Shown piece by piece: positions 1 through 8,147 of a stretch of DNA of 27,722 bases. Under the pieces are notes generated by a model. The model worked only from the letters and a program-made list of their open reading frames with translations, searched no databases and was not told the origin of the DNA. The stretch lies in NCBI GenBank assembly GCA_026702635.1, contig JAPPBZ010000039.1:1-27722 (forward strand), given 5' to 3'. The DNA is from Bacteroidota bacterium. GTDB taxonomy: Bacteria > Bacteroidota > Rhodothermia > Rhodothermales > Bin80. The translations under genes and the position numbers were made by a program. The first letter of the stretch is position 1. Each line of letters opens with the position of its first letter.

Positions 1-633
1 GTTGTGTCCAATGATGGTCACAGCATCTCCCTCGCGGGCAATCCGGGCTTTCCCAATCGGGATGATATAGTCCTCTTCATCCGAGACCTCTCCACGCATC
101 CCGTACATGAACTCACTCTCAAGGAAGATCACCGGGTCGTCATCTCGAATTGCTGATTTAAGCAGCCCCTTCGCATCATCCGGATTGGAGATGGAAATCA
201 CTTTCAGTCCGGGGAAGCAGCTGTAGAGAGCTTCTACCGACGTATTGTGGGTTGCTGCCAGTTGCCCTGCAGCACCATTGGGGCCGCGAAAGACAATCGG
301 GAAGGAAAACTGTCCGCCTGACATATAGCGGATTTTGGCAGCGTTATTGACCAGTTGATCCATTGCCACGAACGCGAAGTTCCAGGTCATGAATTCAATA
401 ATGGGCCGCAGCCCATTCATGGCTGCCCCAAGTCCCAGGCCTGCAAACCCGTTCTCACTGATTGGTGTATCAATCACGCGCCGGTCTCCGTAGCGGTCAC
501 GCATCCCTTCGCTGACCTTGTAGGCACCGTTGTATTCGGCGACTTCTTCTCCCATGAGGAAGATGTCCTCATCCCGGTCCATCTCTTCGACCATCGCGGC
601 GCGAATGGCCTCTCGAAGTTGTAATTCTGCCAT
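1..633 (-). CDS. pdhB: Pyruvate dehydrogenase E1 component subunit beta (3' end beyond window)
   Basis: Partial gene: 211 codons from ATG at 633 run off the left edge. The usual length is about 325 residues, so roughly the C-terminal third is missing. The protein is the beta half of the thiamine-diphosphate E1 heterotetramer, which decarboxylates pyruvate and passes acetyl groups to E2 lipoyl domains in the cytoplasm. Visible family motifs are GEEVAEYNGAYK (about 28-39, with the Glu that contacts the ThDP aminopyrimidine in this family), DTPISENGFAG (55-65), RGPNGAAGQLAATHN (116-130) and the following SCFPGLKV. The gene lies 3 bases downstream of the E1 alpha stop on the same strand, so the two are almost certainly co-transcribed and assemble together. 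No Shine-Dalgarno is visible before the ATG, as for most genes here. A 2-oxoisovalerate dehydrogenase beta subunit is the main alternative; the alpha partner favours pyruvate. Confidence 0.93.
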   Translation of the reverse strand, partial: MAELQLREAIRAAMVEEMDRDEDIFLMGEEVAEYNGAYKVSEGMRDRYGDRRVIDTPISENGFAGLGLGAAMNGLRPIIEFMTWNFAFVAMDQLVNNAAKIRYMSGGQFSFPIVFRGPNGAAGQLAATHNTSVEALYSCFPGLKVISISNPDDAKGLLKSAIRDDDPVIFLESEFMYGMRGEVSDEEDYIIPIGKARIAREGDAVTIIGHN

Positions 634-636
634 CGT

Positions 637-1743
637 TCAAATCGTCAGGAAAGGAAAATCTTTCTGCGTATATACATCATCGTAGATCGCTTCCAGTGGA
701 GGCAACGGGCTCTCATCCGCAAACGTAACCGATGCAGCCACCTCTGCTTTCACCTCTACATCCAACACATCCAACTCCTCGTTCGTCATCAGCGTGTTTT
801 CCAGGATATAACTTTTCAGGCGAAGGATAGGGTCTTCATTCTTCTTTGCTTCCAGTTCTTCTTTGGTCCGATACTTTCCGGGGTCACTCATAGAGTGTCC
901 TCGGTAGCGATAGGTTCGGATCTCCATCAAAGACGGTTTTCCTTCACGTGCCAGCGCGACGTGGTCCCGCATCGCGTGGCAGACACTGAATACATCCATC
1001 CCATCCACTAGGGATCCTGGCATGGCATAAGAGATTCCCTGTTTGAATAGATCTGTCTCGGCAGCGGAGCGGTCAACCGCGGTTCCCATCGCATACTGGT
1101 TGTTCTCAATCACGTAAATAACTGGCAGCTCATAGAGTGACGCCAGATTCAACGCCTCATGAAAAGCCCCTTGCCAAACGGCTCCGTCCCCCAAATAGCA
1201 TACACACACGCCTCCGTCATTTTTGTACTGATGTGCAAAAGCAATGCCTGTGGCAACGGGAATATGAGCGCCCACAATACCGTGCCCACCAAACAGTCCT
1301 TTTTCCTTGTCGAAAAAGTGCATGGAGCCGCCCTTTCCTTTTGAGCATCCATCCGCACGCCCAAACAGTTCGGCCATACACTCGTTAGAGGACATTCCTA
1401 GTGCCAGTGCGATACCATGGTCGCGATATGCCGTGATGACAGAATCCAAACCAGGTTTTAACGCGTAGACCGATCCGGTGGAGATGGCTTCCTGACCAAT
1501 ATATAAGTGTAGAAAACCACCAATTTTTTGCCTGCCATACATCTGCGCTGATCGCTCCTCAAAGCGTCGCTGCAGGAGCATGTTTCGATAGATATCGCCA
1601 ATGTCTGCTACGCTCAGTCCGAGATCCGAATGAGTAAACCTGTCCCCTGGATAATTCCGAAAGGTAAGTTCAGCCTCGATAGTATCATAGGAGGCTTCCG
1701 AATGGCCGTTCTGCAGCACTTTGCTTTTTGTCTTCAAAGCCAT
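637..1743 (-). CDS. pdhA: Pyruvate dehydrogenase E1 component subunit alpha
   Basis: This 368-residue protein has the normal length for E1 alpha. It binds thiamine diphosphate with the beta subunit and carries out the first step of pyruvate-to-acetyl-CoA conversion. The ThDP motif starts at GDG (185-187) and ends at NN (214-215), the standard spacing. The active-site loop YRYRGHSMSDPGKYR (278-292) is the segment that is phosphorylated in mitochondrial homologues. RFEERSAQMYGRQKIGGFLHLYIGQEA (from about 60) is the conserved N-terminal core. The first 35 or so residues look like a poorly conserved extension. The gene leads the pdhA-pdhB unit and is divergent from the glycosyltransferase gene across 107 bases that should hold both promoters; I could not assign one with confidence. 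No E2 or E3 gene is in view. Confidence 0.95.
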   Translation of the reverse strand: MALKTKSKVLQNGHSEASYDTIEAELTFRNYPGDRFTHSDLGLSVADIGDIYRNMLLQRRFEERSAQMYGRQKIGGFLHLYIGQEAISTGSVYALKPGLDSVITAYRDHGIALALGMSSNECMAELFGRADGCSKGKGGSMHFFDKEKGLFGGHGIVGAHIPVATGIAFAHQYKNDGGVCVCYLGDGAVWQGAFHEALNLASLYELPVIYVIENNQYAMGTAVDRSAAETDLFKQGISYAMPGSLVDGMDVFSVCHAMRDHVALAREGKPSLMEIRTYRYRGHSMSDPGKYRTKEELEAKKNEDPILRLKSYILENTLMTNEELDVLDVEVKAEVAASVTFADESPLPPLEAIYDDVYTQKDFPFLTI

Positions 1744-1850
1744 GGTATCAGGATAAGTCAGATATCTACTTGCATTTTATCAAGTCCAACCCCTGTGTAC
1801 CCTTTTGGAGCATTTGGGATCCCCACAATCTGTAGGGCTTCCCGCTGAGG

Positions 1851-2579
1851 ATGATGAATCGCACCCTCGTCATTATCCCAACCTATAACGAAGCGGAGAA
1901 TATTGCTTCGGCGCTTCGCCGTGTTATGGAGCAGCCGTCCGATCTCGATGTTCTGGTTGTGGATGATGGATCACCGGATGGTACCGCAGAAATTGTCCGC
2001 CATACGCAGTCAAGCTATCCGGGGCGAATTGATCTTCTGGAACGTTCCGGGAAGCTGGGATTGGGGACTGCCTATCTCGCCGGTTTTGCCCATGCATTGA
2101 AGCATGGATATGAGGTTATTTGCGAGATGGATGCCGACCTTTCTCATAACCCCAATGATCTGCCGACCCTGATTGGGGCAATCAAAACCAATCAATGCGA
2201 CCTGGCAATCGGCTCCAGGTACCTGAAAGGCGTACGAGTGGTGGACTGGCCACTTGGTCGATTACTGCTCAGCTATGGAGCAAGCTGGTACACACGCATT
2301 GTCACGGGATTGCCCGTCTATGATGTCACTGCAGGGTTTGTAGCCTACCACCGCCGCGTGCTTGAATCCGTGAACCTGCAAGCGGTCCGCAGTAACGGAT
2401 ATTCATTTCAGGTAGAGATGAAGTATCGTGCCTGGAAAAAGGGCTTTCGCCTGTCCGAAATCCCCATTGTGTTTACGGAGCGAACCGAGGGCCAGAGTAA
2501 AATGAGTTCGGCCATTGTTCGCGAAGCTGCTTTCAAGGTTTGGGAGCTGCGTATACGCTCCCTCTTTGGAAAACTCTAA
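1851..2579 (+). CDS. Polyprenol-phosphate mannosyltransferase-like GT2 glycosyltransferase
   Basis: This 242-residue family 2 glycosyltransferase resembles dolichol-phosphate mannose synthase (DPM1). Such enzymes move a sugar from a nucleotide donor to a polyprenyl phosphate at the cytoplasmic membrane face, supplying lipid-linked sugars for glycosylation. Visible features are the N-terminal strand TLVIIPTYNEAENI, VVDDGSPDGT, the metal-binding EMDADLSHNP (DAD type), IGSRYLKG, and RTEGQSKMS near the C terminus. It has no C-terminal membrane helices, so it matches the short soluble DPM1 form. Two adjacent ATG codons (1851 and 1854) could start it; AGG directly precedes the first, so the second has a more plausible ribosome-site spacing. 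Icd follows after 43 bases, but the two functions are unrelated. The exact sugar and acceptor cannot be read from the sequence. Confidence 0.88.
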   Translation: MMNRTLVIIPTYNEAENIASALRRVMEQPSDLDVLVVDDGSPDGTAEIVRHTQSSYPGRIDLLERSGKLGLGTAYLAGFAHALKHGYEVICEMDADLSHNPNDLPTLIGAIKTNQCDLAIGSRYLKGVRVVDWPLGRLLLSYGASWYTRIVTGLPVYDVTAGFVAYHRRVLESVNLQAVRSNGYSFQVEMKYRAWKKGFRLSEIPIVFTERTEGQSKMSSAIVREAAFKVWELRIRSLFGKL

Positions 2580-2622
2580 CTTCTTCCATCTTCTTAATTA
2601 TCTATACATATAATCGTTGATC

Positions 2623-3882
2623 ATGTCCTATGTGCACTTGGCTTCACCCAAATCGGGGGAGCCTATCCAATTCTCCGAAGGAGCTCTGCAGGTCCCCGAC
2701 AACCCGATCATTCCGTTCATTGAGGGGGATGGGATTGGGCCAGACATCTGGGCGGCTGCCCGGTTTGTACTTGACCGTGCGGTTTCCCATGTATATGGAA
2801 ATGAGCGGACCATTCACTGGTTTGAGATTTATGCCGGAGACAAAGCGCAGCGTAAATTCAGTGAGTGGCTGCCGGAAGACACTCTGCAGGCAATCCGGGA
2901 TTATCGTGTTGCGATTAAGGGGCCGTTGACAACACCGGTTGGCGGCGGAATTCGGAGTCTGAATGTTGCGCTGCGCCAAAGGCTGGACCTCTATGCGTGC
3001 GTGCGTCCCACACGATATTTTTCAGGAGTCCCGTCACCCGTCCGAAATCCTGAACTGGTTGATATGATTATTTTCCGCGAAAACGCTGAGGATATCTATG
3101 CCGGGATTGAATTTGAGCACGGGACAGAGGAGAATCGGCGATTCCAAGATCTGTTTCGGGAAGTTTTCCCGGAGCGTTTTTCGAAGATTCGCTTTCCGGG
3201 AAGCAGTGGGATTGGAATCAAACCTGTCTCGGAAGAGGGGACGGAGCGGATCGTGCGGGCTGCGATTGAGTACGCGATTACCGAACGCAAGCCCAGTGTC
3301 ACGCTGGTCCACAAAGGCAATATCATGAAGTATACCGAGGGGGCATTCCGTGACTGGGGATACAAGGTCGCTGCAGACCAGTTTGGGGCAACGCCGCTGG
3401 ATGGCGGCCCCTGGCATGTACTTCATCGGGATGGGCATGAGGTGATCATTAAAGATGTCATTGCGGATGCATTTCTGCAACAGATTTTGACCCGGCCCAA
3501 AGAGTACAGTGTGATTGCTACCATGAATCTGAACGGGGACTACATCTCGGATGCGCTTGCAGCGCAAGTCGGAGGGATTGGGATTGCTCCCGGAGCCAAT
3601 ATCAACTACGATACCGGTTTGGCCCTGTTTGAGGCAACCCACGGAACCGCGCCCAAGTATGCAGGACAGGATAAGGTCAATCCGAGTTCTGTATTGCTTT
3701 CCGGCGAAATGATGCTCCGGCATCTGGGTTGGAAAGAGGCAGCGGATGCTGTCATTGGTGCAGTCGAAAAGACGATCAGCCAAAAGCGTGTCACCTATGA
3801 CTTCCACCGATTGATGGAGGGAGCGACCCTGCTCAGCTGCAGCCAGTTTGGGCAGGCGCTGGTTGAAAACCTGAATACCTGA
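2623..3882 (+). CDS. icd: Isocitrate dehydrogenase [NADP(+)]
   Basis: This 419-residue protein is close to the E. coli enzyme in length and motifs. It converts isocitrate to 2-oxoglutarate and CO2 in the TCA cycle. The substrate-binding segment GGGIRSLNVALRQ includes Ser112, matching the serine that AceK phosphorylates in E. coli; no aceK is visible here. RENAEDIYAGIEFE and LVHKGNIMKYTEGAFRDWGY are present. NADP preference is supported by the Lys-Tyr pair in HGTAPKYAGQDKV and by Tyr and Arg in VTYDFHRLMEG, which are the 2'-phosphate-contacting positions in the E. coli enzyme. I start at ATG 2623; a TTG two codons upstream is open but unnecessary. A 145-base spacer and a sigma-54-like element separate it from the next gene. 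Confidence 0.95.
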   Translation: MSYVHLASPKSGEPIQFSEGALQVPDNPIIPFIEGDGIGPDIWAAARFVLDRAVSHVYGNERTIHWFEIYAGDKAQRKFSEWLPEDTLQAIRDYRVAIKGPLTTPVGGGIRSLNVALRQRLDLYACVRPTRYFSGVPSPVRNPELVDMIIFRENAEDIYAGIEFEHGTEENRRFQDLFREVFPERFSKIRFPGSSGIGIKPVSEEGTERIVRAAIEYAITERKPSVTLVHKGNIMKYTEGAFRDWGYKVAADQFGATPLDGGPWHVLHRDGHEVIIKDVIADAFLQQILTRPKEYSVIATMNLNGDYISDALAAQVGGIGIAPGANINYDTGLALFEATHGTAPKYAGQDKVNPSSVLLSGEMMLRHLGWKEAADAVIGAVEKTISQKRVTYDFHRLMEGATLLSCSQFGQALVENLNT

Positions 3883-3974
3883 CGCCGGAAAGTGTAGCCA
3901 AACAAGTCTGGCACAGGCTGGATAAAGTCCATACGAAACGCAGCCCGTCAATCGTTCTTTTTCCCAGTTTTTTC

Positions 3975-3990
3975 TGGCACGGTAACTGCC
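3975..3990 (+). promoter_or_regulatory. Candidate sigma-54 (-24/-12) promoter
   Basis: TGGCACG, four bases, then CTGCC. The GG (3976-3977) and GC (3988-3989) are separated by exactly 10 bases, the invariant spacing of sigma-54 promoters. It agrees with the TGGCACR-N4-TTGCW consensus at all but two positions of the -12 half. A start near 4000 would leave a leader of about 28 bases before the ABC ATPase gene. The window encodes sigma-54. The element is also a perfect TGGCA-N7-TGCCA inverted repeat, so it could instead be an operator or a coincidence. Confidence 0.45.
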
Positions 3991-4027
3991 AAGAGGCGTA
4001 AAACGGAGTTTAACTCAGAATTAGCTT

Positions 4028-4951
4028 ATGATTGAGGTCCAAAATCTCAGTAAATCGTACGGTCCTGTTGAGGCCGTGCGCTCAATATCTTTTCGGGTAG
4101 ACCAGGGGGAGGTCGTTGGCTTTCTGGGCCCAAACGGTGCGGGTAAGTCCACGACTATGAAGGTCATGACTGGCTACCTCCCGCCCAATGAGGGGACCGT
4201 TCTGGTGGATGGCATGGATATCCGTAAAGAGGCACTTCCAGTACGGGAGCGGATCGGTTACCTGCCGGAAAGTACTCCGCTGTACGCGGACATGATTACC
4301 TACGATTATCTGGAGTTTGTTGCCGCAATGCGCGGTATCCCTGCGGAGGATCGTCCGGCACGAATTCGGGCAATGACCAATGCGTGCGGTCTCCATGATG
4401 TCCTCGCGAAGCGTGTGGATGCGTTATCAAAGGGATATCGTCAGCGGGTTGGCCTCGCCCAGGCAATGATCCATAACCCTCCCATTTTGATTTTGGATGA
4501 GCCAACGAGTGGTTTGGATCCAAACCAGATTGTCGAAATTCGTGAACTCATCCGGGAGATCGGGAGAGAGCGGACAGTAGTGCTTTCCACACATATTCTA
4601 TCTGAGGTGCAGGCCTCCTGTGACCGCGTGATCATTATTGACAACGGAGTCCTGGTGGCCGACGGAACCCCCGAAGAGCTTCGTTCCAGCCTTTCAGGAG
4701 GCGAGCAGGTCTCCATCACTTTGCTGGATAATGAGGAGGAGGTCGCATCCGTTCTTGGCTCCTGGGATCCAGCCGAGGTGGTTGAGCACGGCATGGACGA
4801 CAATGGAGAGACATACTTCAGGCTGAACTCCTCAAGTGATATCCGGGCGGACTTGTTTCGGCTGGCCGTGAGCCATAACTGGACACTGACTGGTCTGCAC
4901 CGAGAGGGCAAGAACCTGGAAGATGTCTTCCGGCAATTGACCAGTGGTTAA
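4028..4951 (+). CDS. ABC transporter ATP-binding protein, GldA-like
   Basis: This 307-residue ABC ATPase energises the membrane protein encoded directly downstream. The Walker A GPNGAGKST is at 34-42, the signature LSKGYRQR at 133-140, Walker B ILILDEPTSGLDP ends at 165, and the H-loop STH includes His189. A C-terminal extension of about 90 residues (from about 220) follows the nucleotide-binding domain, as in GldA and related drug/gliding ABC-2 ATPases. The gene is first in a co-directional run to 10882. In Flavobacterium, GldA/F/G is needed for gliding, but the same three-gene arrangement with DUF4340 occurs in many non-gliding bacteria, so I infer export or envelope work rather than motility. 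No strong ribosome-binding site precedes the ATG. Confidence 0.9.
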   Translation: MIEVQNLSKSYGPVEAVRSISFRVDQGEVVGFLGPNGAGKSTTMKVMTGYLPPNEGTVLVDGMDIRKEALPVRERIGYLPESTPLYADMITYDYLEFVAAMRGIPAEDRPARIRAMTNACGLHDVLAKRVDALSKGYRQRVGLAQAMIHNPPILILDEPTSGLDPNQIVEIRELIREIGRERTVVLSTHILSEVQASCDRVIIIDNGVLVADGTPEELRSSLSGGEQVSITLLDNEEEVASVLGSWDPAEVVEHGMDDNGETYFRLNSSSDIRADLFRLAVSHNWTLTGLHREGKNLEDVFRQLTSG

Positions 4952-4986
4952 TTCCGGATAGGTACATCCAAGACTTTAGACGAACT

Positions 4987-5694
4987 ATGCATCAAACCTG
5001 GATTCTTACAAAGCGTGAGTTGAGGGCCTACTTCGATGGGCCGGCAGCGTACGTGGTATTATGTGTATTTCTGGCCATCACAGGCTGGTTTTTCAGTAAT
5101 GCACTGTTCTTACAGAACGTGGCTTCTCTGCGTTCGGTGTTTTCGATTGCCCCCTTCATTTTTCTGTTCTTTATGCCCGCACTGACGATGTCATCCTTTG
5201 CCGAAGAGCGCCGCGCAGGAACACTGGAATTACTCCTGACTCTTCCGGTACGTGACTGGCAGGTCATCCTGGGAAAACTCCTGTCGGTTGCACTCCTGTT
5301 GTTGCTGGCGATTGTGCTCACGTTTGTGTACGCAGTCACGCTGGCTCTACTTGGAGATCTGGATTTGGGTGGGACGGTTGGAGGCTATCTGGGATTGTTT
5401 TTACTGGGGATCACTTACGGGGCCATTGGCATCTGGGCCAGCAGCCTGACCCGCAACCAGATTGTTGCATTCATCCTTGGCTTTGCCATCATCTTCCTGC
5501 TGTTTTTGCTTGACAAGATTACAGACTTTGTTCCTGGTCAACTGGGAGTCATCATGCAATATCTGGGTGCAGATTACCATTTCCAGAACCTGATGCGTGG
5601 GGTGATTGACACGCGTGATATCCTTTACTACGTGTCGTTAACAGGATTTGCTTTTCTGCTGACGACCTACACCTTGGCCAAGCGGCCGGAATAG
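4987..5694 (+). CDS. ABC-2 type permease, GldF-like
   Basis: This 235-residue integral membrane protein has about six hydrophobic segments: about 20-38 (YVVLCVFLAITGWFF), 52-68, 98-120 (LLSVALLLLLAIVLTFVYA), 130-150, 155-175 (FILGFAIIFLLFLL) and 213-229. The cytoplasmic start TKRELRAYFDGPAAYV and the loop SSFAEERRAGTLELLLTLPV are the coupling-helix hallmark of ABC-2 permeases (EER..GTLELLLT). It should form the transmembrane channel with the preceding ATPase, 35 bases upstream. Length and motif match GldF and NosY-like permeases. The substrate cannot be read from the sequence. Confidence 0.88.
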   Translation: MHQTWILTKRELRAYFDGPAAYVVLCVFLAITGWFFSNALFLQNVASLRSVFSIAPFIFLFFMPALTMSSFAEERRAGTLELLLTLPVRDWQVILGKLLSVALLLLLAIVLTFVYAVTLALLGDLDLGGTVGGYLGLFLLGITYGAIGIWASSLTRNQIVAFILGFAIIFLLFLLDKITDFVPGQLGVIMQYLGADYHFQNLMRGVIDTRDILYYVSLTGFAFLLTTYTLAKRPE

Positions 5695-5715
5695 ACTGAT
5701 TGTGACTGCCGAGCC

Positions 5716-7230
5716 ATGAAACGAGATTTTTCTGCACAAACTACATTACTCCTCGCTGCTGCGATTCTGGTCGTAGTCAACCTGATCGGCCTGAATATCT
5801 TCGGGCGACTGGACCTAACGGACGATCGGGTGTATTCGCTCTCGCGTGCATCCAAAGATATTGTCCAGACTCTTGAAGATCCGGTTACCATTACGGCCTT
5901 CTTTACTGCTGATCTGCCAGCACAATTTGCCTCGAATCGGAGGTTTTTGAGAGATAAACTTGATGACTACCGCGCGTACGGTGGACAGAACATTGAGTAT
6001 CAGTTTATCGATCCGGGAGAGGATGAGGATCTACGCGGCGAAGCCGGACGACTGGGCATTCCCCCGGTCCAGATTCAAGTGATTGAAAGTGACAACGTAC
6101 AGTTGAAGAATGCCTACATGGGCGTCGCGATTGAGTACGAGAATAATCGTGAAACCATCCCGGTGATTCAGGATCTGTCACGACTTGAGTACGACTTGAC
6201 GAGTGCAATCCGGCGATTGACGCGTGAAGAGAAGCCGGTCGCAGGATTCTGGACAGGTCATGGAGAACCGGATCCCATGCAGAACATGCAGACCCTGCAG
6301 CAGAGCCTCTCGACCAATTACGAGGTTCGGATTGTAACGGCGGCTGACTTGGAAGGACCAGACAGTCCAGATGCACTGCTGGTCATTGCACCAACCGATA
6401 CAATCCCGGAGCCGGATCTCCAGGCGCTGGATGCATACATCATGGACGGCGGGCGTGTCGGGTTCTTACTGAACCGTGTGGCTGCGAACCTGCAGGCGGG
6501 CCAGGCTGTCGAGTTGAATATTGGCATCGAGCCGCTGCTCGCGAATTATGGGATCATCCTCACCCCGAACCTGATCATGGATGAGCAGAGTTCTGTCGTC
6601 ACCGTTCAGCGGCGTCAGGGATTTTTCAACATCGCCCAGCAGATTCAGTATCCCCTCTTTCCCGTTGCCTCCCGATTCAATTCGGAGAACCAAATGGTGA
6701 ATCGGTTGCAGGAACTCATGTTTTACTTCGTAAGCTCGGTTGATACGAGTGCCGCGCTGCCACCGGGAGTGACGCGTGAACCCCTCATTTATTCGTCTCC
6801 GCAGAGTGGCTTGCAGCAGGGATTCTTTATGCTACAGCCAACAGAAACCTCAGCAACGCTATCGGGAGGCCCCTATTTGTTAGGTGCCGCCTTTGTTGGA
6901 CCGTTCCCCAGCGTATATACGCCTGGGAGAACCAGTCCATCAACCCGACTAGTGGTTGTAGGAGATGGAGACTTCGTCAACGAGTCCATCGTCCCCCCGA
7001 ACGGCGGCAGTACTCAGTTTGGATTGAATCTGGTTGACTGGCTCGTTCAGGACGAGGCGCTCCTGAGCATTCGCTCAAAATCAATCGAACCGCGAACGCT
7101 CCGGGACGTCTCGGAGGGTATGCGGCCTATAATCAAGTATGCCAATATGCTTGGACCACTGCTGATTGTGGTCTTATTGGGACTTGTGCGTTGGCGCAGA
7201 CGACGTGCAAGACAAATTGTAGTCCTGTAA
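5716..7230 (+). CDS. GldG-like ABC transporter auxiliary protein
   Basis: This 504-residue protein has one N-terminal helix (about 8-31, TLLLAAAILVVVNLIGLNIF) and one C-terminal helix (about 478-494, LLIVVLLGLVRW) followed by a basic tail RWRRRRARQ. The roughly 440 residues between them should be periplasmic. This is the layout of GldG and of the ABC_transp_aux family. The segment LDLTDDRVYSLSRASKDIV after the first helix and GFWTGHGEPDP around residue 180 are typical of the family. The gene follows the permease by 21 bases and precedes the DUF4340 gene by 11, so the four genes are probably one complex. GldG proteins are thought to act beside the permease; whether they bind a substrate is not established to my knowledge. 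Confidence 0.82.
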   Translation: MKRDFSAQTTLLLAAAILVVVNLIGLNIFGRLDLTDDRVYSLSRASKDIVQTLEDPVTITAFFTADLPAQFASNRRFLRDKLDDYRAYGGQNIEYQFIDPGEDEDLRGEAGRLGIPPVQIQVIESDNVQLKNAYMGVAIEYENNRETIPVIQDLSRLEYDLTSAIRRLTREEKPVAGFWTGHGEPDPMQNMQTLQQSLSTNYEVRIVTAADLEGPDSPDALLVIAPTDTIPEPDLQALDAYIMDGGRVGFLLNRVAANLQAGQAVELNIGIEPLLANYGIILTPNLIMDEQSSVVTVQRRQGFFNIAQQIQYPLFPVASRFNSENQMVNRLQELMFYFVSSVDTSAALPPGVTREPLIYSSPQSGLQQGFFMLQPTETSATLSGGPYLLGAAFVGPFPSVYTPGRTSPSTRLVVVGDGDFVNESIVPPNGGSTQFGLNLVDWLVQDEALLSIRSKSIEPRTLRDVSEGMRPIIKYANMLGPLLIVVLLGLVRWRRRRARQIVVL

Positions 7231-7241
7231 CTATCTGACTT

Positions 7242-8132
7242 ATGCGACAAAAGCAAACACTTGTACTTGGTGGCACGCTGGTTCTACTTTTGGTCCTTGC
7301 CTGGTTATCTGGTGTGTTTGACCGAAACCCGAGTAGTATTCGTGTACCGGAGTTGGATCTTCCGACCGATGAAGTAACACACATCTCCGTTACGTTGCCG
7401 GACACAGAACTGAGTCTGGAAAAACAAGGCTCGCGGTGGTTCATGCGTGCGCCTGTGGATATGCCTGCCGACTCGCTAACAATAGCACGTGTTTTAACCG
7501 AACTGAGTGATCTCTCACTGAATAATCGTGCAACCAGCAACACGGATCGCTACGAAGTTTACGGTATTGATTCGACCGCGTCTGCGGTCACGCTTACGTG
7601 GCCTGATGGGTCAGAGGAGATTGTGATTTCGAGACAGGGGCGTGATTATATGTCGATTTATGTTCGCATCGGAGACGATCCCAACGTCTATTCAACCAAT
7701 GGCCGAGTCACCGTAAATCAGGATCCAGAAAGGTGGCGAGACCGTGGGGTCGTTGATCTGGGCATGGGGACTGTTACTTCTGCCCGGGTGACACGTCAAG
7801 ATGTGTCTTATGAGGTTTCCTTTGGTGGCGGCACCTGGATGGTGGACGATCAGCCGGGAGATAGTTTACAGATCACCAACTGGCTACGTCGATTTGCACC
7901 ACTGAATGCGGACGGGTTCTTCGATGACCTCCCCGTGCAGGTTCTGACAGATGCCAGCTACCGCGTTGACTTTTCAACCAATGTGAATGCCACCGTGTCC
8001 ATACAGGCAATGCATGCAGAATCTGCAGTTGCTCTGGTTCCCGGTGGAGGCCAATTTACGTACAGAATCTTCGAGAGTCGACTAGATCAAATTTTCCCAG
8101 AGCGGGAATCACTACTTGCCCAGGGAGAGTAG
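7242..8132 (+). CDS. DUF4340 domain protein, ABC partner
   Basis: This 296-residue protein has an N-terminal membrane anchor (about 6-22, TLVLGGTLVLLLVLAWL) and an extracytoplasmic body rich in beta-type segments. The body carries two similar halves: ISVTLPDTELSLEKQGSRWFMRAP at about 45 and ARVTRQDVSYEVSFGGGTWMVDD near 190. That repeated pattern, a short charged strand then a Trp-containing strand, is what I recall of DUF4340 proteins, which often sit behind GldG-like genes. It lies 11 bases after the GldG-like gene and 15 bases before htpG. It has no catalytic motif I recognise. A structural or substrate-handling role in the ABC complex is inferred from position only. Confidence 0.7.
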   Translation: MRQKQTLVLGGTLVLLLVLAWLSGVFDRNPSSIRVPELDLPTDEVTHISVTLPDTELSLEKQGSRWFMRAPVDMPADSLTIARVLTELSDLSLNNRATSNTDRYEVYGIDSTASAVTLTWPDGSEEIVISRQGRDYMSIYVRIGDDPNVYSTNGRVTVNQDPERWRDRGVVDLGMGTVTSARVTRQDVSYEVSFGGGTWMVDDQPGDSLQITNWLRRFAPLNADGFFDDLPVQVLTDASYRVDFSTNVNATVSIQAMHAESAVALVPGGGQFTYRIFESRLDQIFPERESLLAQGE

Positions 8133-8147
8133 CCTGAACCTATTTGG

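Noticed and set aside
1790..1817. TACCCTTTTG between pdhA and the glycosyltransferase as a TAnnTTTG promoter
   Set aside because: It has extra bases between TA and TTTG and the upstream TTG is about 25 bases away, outside the usual spacing.
3034..3951. Long minus-strand frame (305 codons) opposite icd
   Set aside because: The plus strand encodes a complete, motif-rich isocitrate dehydrogenase over the same bases. The antisense product has no recognisable domain and is explained by codon-bias shadowing.
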